From NCBI GenBank assembly GCA_018873245.2, contig JAEMBT020000001.1, positions 14,920,220-14,984,219 of the forward strand: a DNA stretch of 64,000 bases, given 5' to 3'. The position numbers were made by a program, and so were the translations under genes. Of this stretch, positions 59,138 to 64,000 are shown piece after piece; within the stretch, counting starts at the first letter, position 1, and each line of letters begins with the position of its first letter. Source of the DNA: Archegozetes longisetosus. Lineage: Eukaryota; Arthropoda; Arachnida; Sarcoptiformes; Trhypochthoniidae. The notes under the pieces are model-generated. The model worked only from the letters and a program-made list of their open reading frames with translations, was not told the DNA's origin and did no database searches.

Positions 59138-61043
59138 TCTTTAGTTTGGCTTTTAATTAGACAAAAGTTTAACTCAATAATTAATAAGCGATTTTGTCAT
59201 ACACTTCAATATAAAGTGATTTGAATTGAAAAATATTTAATATATCAGTAAATGAATTAATTAAACGAATTACGTTTACCTTAAATATAGTGATTATCTC
59301 TTCATTAATCAATTTAAGTTTATGAATCAAAAACTCGTTGTTTATTTGTAAATACCACTTTAATCGACGATTACATGACTTTTCCGTTGAAAAATCAGTT
59401 CAATGTCTGAAAGCATTCATATTCGTTCATAGATTTTTCTAACTTTTGACAGTCAGGATCCGAGTGCTTATCATTGTATAGAAATGTACTTCTTATTCAT
59501 AGCTTTAATTTATCAAAAACGACATTCAAATGAAATCATAAAATATTTAATGGATTAAATTACTTACCAATTGAATAAAAGAGTGGAAAACCAGCATAAA
59601 AGCTACTAATATTAATACATAGAAAACCTGTGAATTGCATGAAAAGTTTGAACATGTCAACCTATATCTTTATTTGCGCAACTCATCATCATTTATTAAC
59701 GAAAGAGTTCCTAAATTCAAGTTAATAATTTCGCTTTCATATTGTTCTCTCAACTATATCTGTATATAATTGCAATACAGTAAAGCCTCCCTATGACCAA
59801 GTTAAACCAAGCTGAAGTTTACTGTGTTATAACTGGACACAGCCTGTGCCTCACCGAGCATTTTCGAAATATCAAAATTCATTTGTCGATTTAGGAAAAT
59901 CTTAAAATTTACCCTATGCTCAGTTTATTTAATAATATCTTATTTTAAGCTAATATATTTATTTTTATTGAAAATTGAATTTTAGCCTTAACAAACATTA
60001 TCCAACTTCATCAAGCTCAATTTGCTGACTACGGTACTGAAGTCGAGCTATATCGGCAATTGTACTATTTCAAATCTTTTTGAGAAATAATTAACTTTAT
60101 TAACAATATTGTATTAATTTTCATATATTCTAAAAACATGCATTTATTAATATTCAGATTGAAAATAAATTATAGTAGATTTTTACATAAGAATTTTGGT
60201 TTTGATTTTCTGAAATTTTGAGCAGCTCTTGTATATGAGCACTTCCTACAACGAGAGTTTTTAGCCTAAAATTCTTGGAACTTCCGCCTAGGCCATAAGA
60301 GTTGTTTCCTTATAAGATTTAACAATATCTATGTTATTTATAATGAGATAAAACTGTTATTTTATTTATTGAATGTCATTATTTTAAATTTTATTTTTAT
60401 AATAACAATCTAGTTAATCATTGCAAAAACGGTTTGCAAAGTAACATTTAATGCAATCTGTTTGTGCAAAAAATTTAACATTTTATAATTATAATTCTAT
60501 AGATTTTATGAAGATTATTCTGAATAATAAGTTGGATATACACCAACATAATTCAATTGTTTACTCGAAAAGTGGATTTTTTCTTACAATCTAATAAGAA
60601 ATTGTATTCCTTCAATTCATCAAAGCTTTCAAATTATGAACTATTTATAGGAAAACAAATTTTTCAAATAAATCCTGAGGGTAAAAAAGCAAGACCTCAT
60701 ATTAACAAATTGTGAATATTCTGCATATGTTTCAACTTTACATTGTTGACAAAATACAAAAACTTTATTTTATTATTGTTTCAGATACAATCAAATCGGT
60801 CTTATTTTCTTATTATAACATTTATATTGAGTCAAAAACGACTTCAAATACTTCCTCAAATGACTTAAAGTAAATGTTTAAAAATATATATAACTATTGT
60901 TTGAGCTTGTTTCTATAGTATTTTTATGCTTTATCACTCCCCAAACAGTTGGGACTAATAATATATAACAACAGTTTTGTTAACTTGAAAGAGGTTTTAA
61001 TAAATGGAATATCGAATTTAAGCCAATGTCAAAATTTCAGGTC
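59138..61043. other. Intergenic
   Basis: AT-rich. At 59781 a CAGTAAAGCCTCCCTATGAC word resembles pogo/Tigger element ends, but no matching opposite end was found. No gene is seen. Confidence 0.35.
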
Positions 61044-64000
61044 TTATTGAGGCTTTGATTTTGGTGAACAAACTTTAGTAACTTTTGCATTATATAATTT
61101 TCCTAAAATTTCAATTTGAACACTTGTAGGAATGCTGTCATTATCTAAAGACTTATTATAAACATAACCAAAAGCTAGCGGTTGATCCGAACCCATAAAG
61201 CCTTTTCTGACTAAACCGATAACTTTCGATTTATACCAAATCGGTTCGAGTCCCCAAACAATTGAATTTTTATCTTCAATTCTAATGAACACATAGTGTT
61301 TTTCTGGTGTTTTGTGTTTAATAGCTTTGGAGCCAATAAATTGTTGGTTTTCTAGTTTGTGTTGACAAACGTGTGACTCAAGTCCTGCTTCAGCCAACAT
61401 ATCATCGCGTCGTAAATCTTGACCCCACGAAAGCCATCCTCTTTCACTCTTCAGTGATTCATAAGATCTCCAGCCAGCATTTGTGACAGTGCCCTCGTTC
61501 ATAATTGTTGAATAAATGGACCTGAAGTGATTTTTACTGTTAATATGTAGCTGCCATCCGATATCAGATACTTGTGAGAATCGGATTATTCTTAATCTTA
61601 TATTTTCCTATAATCAACAAAAGTTACAAAAACTTTATTTAGTCATTAGCTTTAATTTACTTAAAACGACATCAATTCTTACACTTGTTTCTATTTCTTT
61701 ATGTGTCATGTCTTCAAAGTTATCCAAACAAATACCAAGGCTTCTCTCCAATAGTTGTGTACTTTTAGGTCCATTTATAGACAAAATTGCGACTTCTTTT
61801 GTTAAATCAGTTAATTCTATATTTTCGATATTATTGTCAAATATAAAACTGCGAATTCGAGTTAACACATGATTAACTCCAATATCAGGACACATTGTAT
61901 AAAACTGATTGTCATCCACTTTATTCAAAACAATTTTAGCCTCAACGCCAGCATTACTATTGAGAAAATATGTAACTATTGTTGAATTATTGGGCATAGA
62001 TGTTATATCACTCGGACATAACGCATCGACCACTTTAAAGGCATTTTGACCACACAATGAAAACTTGCCCATTGACGACAGATTGAAAACTGCTGCAAAT
62101 TCATTGCATGACCGACATTCATGTCTAACAGCATTCCATTGCCGAGAATTTGATTGCCAATCAAACCTATTGTCTAGTTCTAAGTATTGTTCAACACTTA
62201 GTCTGGGCTGCTCTAAATCAAACCAATCGGGACGTTGAATACCATTTCTCTCTTGATAGACACATCCGCTATTCAACAGAGTCTCATATAAATCATCTCT
62301 ATATGTTTCATCTCGAGCTTAAACATTTGAAAAATAGGTTATAAGAGTTATGTAAATAGAGTATAATAAATGAATGAAAACATACCACAAATAGGTTCAT
62401 CATAATGATAGATAATTCCATAATTTCGTGCATATGCCTCATGAGATCGAAGTCGACACCAATTCCTATTACTCACCATATCTTTATTGAATCTTCTTAT
62501 GTCGTAAGCAGACATATCTATGTCAGGTGAGCCCGAAACAATCCATTTCGCTAATTGAAGTCCTGCACCACCTGAAAGACTGATACCAAATGAGTTGAAG
62601 CCACTTGCGTAGAAAAATCCTCTCACATCATAATCTTCTCCCATCAGAGGTTTGTGGTCAGGTGTGAAAGATTCTGGTCCACAAGTCGTTGCTTTGATTC
62701 CAGTTCGACCGATAACTGGCATTAGTTTTGCTGAATTGTCAACATGAATACCAAACTTATCCCAATTCAGATCGAATAGAGTGAAGGGTCCAATGTTTTC
62801 CACTTTATCACTTATTATAACCGGATCGGGTTCGTAACCTCCGATGCAAAATGAATTACCAGAAACTCGGAAAGCAATTGACAAGTCGTGATCACGAATG
62901 TTTGGTGTTTTCAGAGGTGATACGCCATCAATGGATTCAGTTATTACATACGAGTGTTCCATTGTTTCTTGAGGTATATTTTGAATTCCTATTCAATTTT
63001 GGCATTAAATAAGTTGTGAACGAGCAAGATTAAAAATACATTATAAAATATATTAACTGCCTAATAACAATTATTTCAAACTTTTAATATTGAAGCAAAT
63101 CTTTTGAGATAATGTTAACAACTTTGAAGATATTTCACTGGAAAACATTTAGATTTTTCAGATATCAAAGCAAGTCCTCAGAAAAGTTGTTAAAATCTAA
63201 TTTTCAGGTTCGTATACTGCACACACAAAGCTAAACCATTTTTAGATTAGTTGAACAAATATAATTGACATTATAAACCATTGTTATTGTGTATTTAAAC
63301 TGTTTTATGGAGCACTTCTAATCATGCTCATTCATATCCTACATAAAGAGAAATTAGCCGCACATTACATCTCAATGTTTTCAGATTGCTTTGATTTTTC
63401 CCGACTCACCTCATTCTATAGTGATGTAAACAATTATAAATTCAAAAAATAAATCCAAACAAGGTTTATCAAAAGACTAGATATGTTATGCAAACAGGAG
63501 AGCGGAAGAACTATTTTTAACTCGAAATAATAATTGTATGAGTATCTGAAAGTACTCTATTATTTAGAAAGGAAATAAGCAATTGTGAGTGCTTTTATGT
63601 TGTATTGATTGCGAAAACATGTTAAGTAGTTATAATGACAAAACATAAGATTGAGCTCATTTGATAGAGCGAAAGACTAATAAAATATGCAAAAACCCAT
63701 TTAATCTCATCAATGCATTTAATTAACAAAACTCTATTCTTGGCACTAATCCTAAACATAGGGAATTGTTTTCCTGATTTTCAATTAAAGAGCAATTTGT
63801 TGAACATTGTTCGAGTCGTAACTGATCAAAATTGCAAAACTCTTCACATACAAGTATTGAAAACAATGAGTTAATCCTACAACTTATTGTTGCAGTTGCA
63901 TATCCCCAGCGTAAACAGTAAGCCAATGATGGATCAAATAGAAAATAAAACGGAATACCTGCTAATTTGGCAACAAATGGAGCCCAAACACCTGAGCTAT
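61044..64000 (-). CDS. SARDH: Sarcosine dehydrogenase, C-terminal two thirds (partial, runs off right edge)
   Basis: Exons 64000-63959 (partial), 62988-62386, 62317-61683 and 61607-61044 join in phase across GT-AG introns of about 970, 68 and 75 bp. They encode about 613 residues ending at TAA. The FAD-oxidoreductase part shows HSYVITESIDG, CIGGYEPDP, CGPESFTPDHKPLMGE, ASGFNSFGISL and AYDIRRF. After RSHEAYARNYG the aminomethyltransferase-like (GcvT) part follows: VYQERNG, HECRSC, INGPKSTQLL, IGWQLHI, DDMLAEAGLE, GFVY-type end. This order and the RSHE(S/A)YA(K/R)NY link favour sarcosine dehydrogenase over dimethylglycine dehydrogenase or PDPR. The enzyme demethylates sarcosine to glycine in mitochondria with FAD and folate. 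The N-terminal FAD-binding motif and targeting peptide lie outside the window. No breaks are seen. Confidence 0.88.

Noticed and set aside
59781..59860. pogo/Tigger terminus
   Set aside because: Only one end resembles a pogo-type terminus and no mate or transposase was found nearby.
61044..64000. Dimethylglycine dehydrogenase or pyruvate dehydrogenase phosphatase regulatory subunit
   Set aside because: The RSHE-x-YA-x-NY link, the YHYDEP segment and the exon that follows fit sarcosine dehydrogenase better; the families are close, so a residual doubt remains.
1..64000. CRISPR arrays, bacterial operons, tRNA or rRNA genes
   Set aside because: No regular short direct repeats with unique spacers, no ribosome-binding-site-led gene strings, and no cloverleaf or rRNA signature that I could support by eye.

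Overview
The window is AT-rich eukaryotic DNA. Genes carry very short GT-AG introns (about 53-70 bp) and are separated by long stretches of decayed DNA transposons. Recognisable host genes are metazoan: sarcosine dehydrogenase, POLE3, gamma-glutamyl hydrolase, GNL1, a CYP3-clan P450, a sushi-domain membrane protein and DEG/ENaC channels. The mix fits a small-bodied arthropod, most likely an acariform mite. That placement is an inference; no marker gene here proves it.

Layout. 0-7.8 kb: first exon of a sorbitol dehydrogenase gene leaving the left edge, a two-domain cysteine-rich defensin-like peptide gene, and three inverted-repeat elements. 7.85-13.4 kb: left arm of a large inverted duplication, holding a three-unit DEG/ENaC gene on the minus strand. 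14-20.8 kb: a broken sorbitol dehydrogenase copy, an intact gamma-glutamyl hydrolase gene, and a GNL1 pseudogene split by a hAT element with a clean 8-bp target duplication. 21-32 kb: a cluster of three mono-ADP-ribosyltransferase (ART) copies in different states of decay, with their flanks copied in both orientations and peppered with MITEs. 34-39 kb: a GC-rich LINE fragment and a four-exon P450. 39.7-47.3 kb: a transposon zone (mariner, Merlin, a TTAA-flanked element with a DUF7869-like protein, and a long-inverted-repeat element with a nested hAT). 47.4-48.7 kb: sushi-domain receptor. 50.9-52 kb: a 40-bp satellite and a foldback element. 52.06-57.66 kb: right arm of the inverted duplication, with the second three-unit DEG/ENaC gene on the plus strand. 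57.7-64 kb: a ubiquitin-eS31 pseudogene, POLE3, and the C-terminal two thirds of sarcosine dehydrogenase running off the right edge.

The most striking item is the DEG/ENaC gene. Two complete channel subunits lie in one uninterrupted reading frame, and a third is joined in frame by a 62-64 bp intron. Each unit has its own TM1, cysteine-containing extracellular loop, and TM2 with a G-x-S filter. DEG/ENaC channels work as trimers, so this gene could encode a whole channel as one chain of about 1,271 residues. It is present twice, as mirror-image copies about 39 kb apart.

Four otherwise good genes (defensin-like, ART1, P450 and the right-hand DEG/ENaC copy) are each broken by a single net -1 shift. 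This could be real decay or uncorrected assembly indels.
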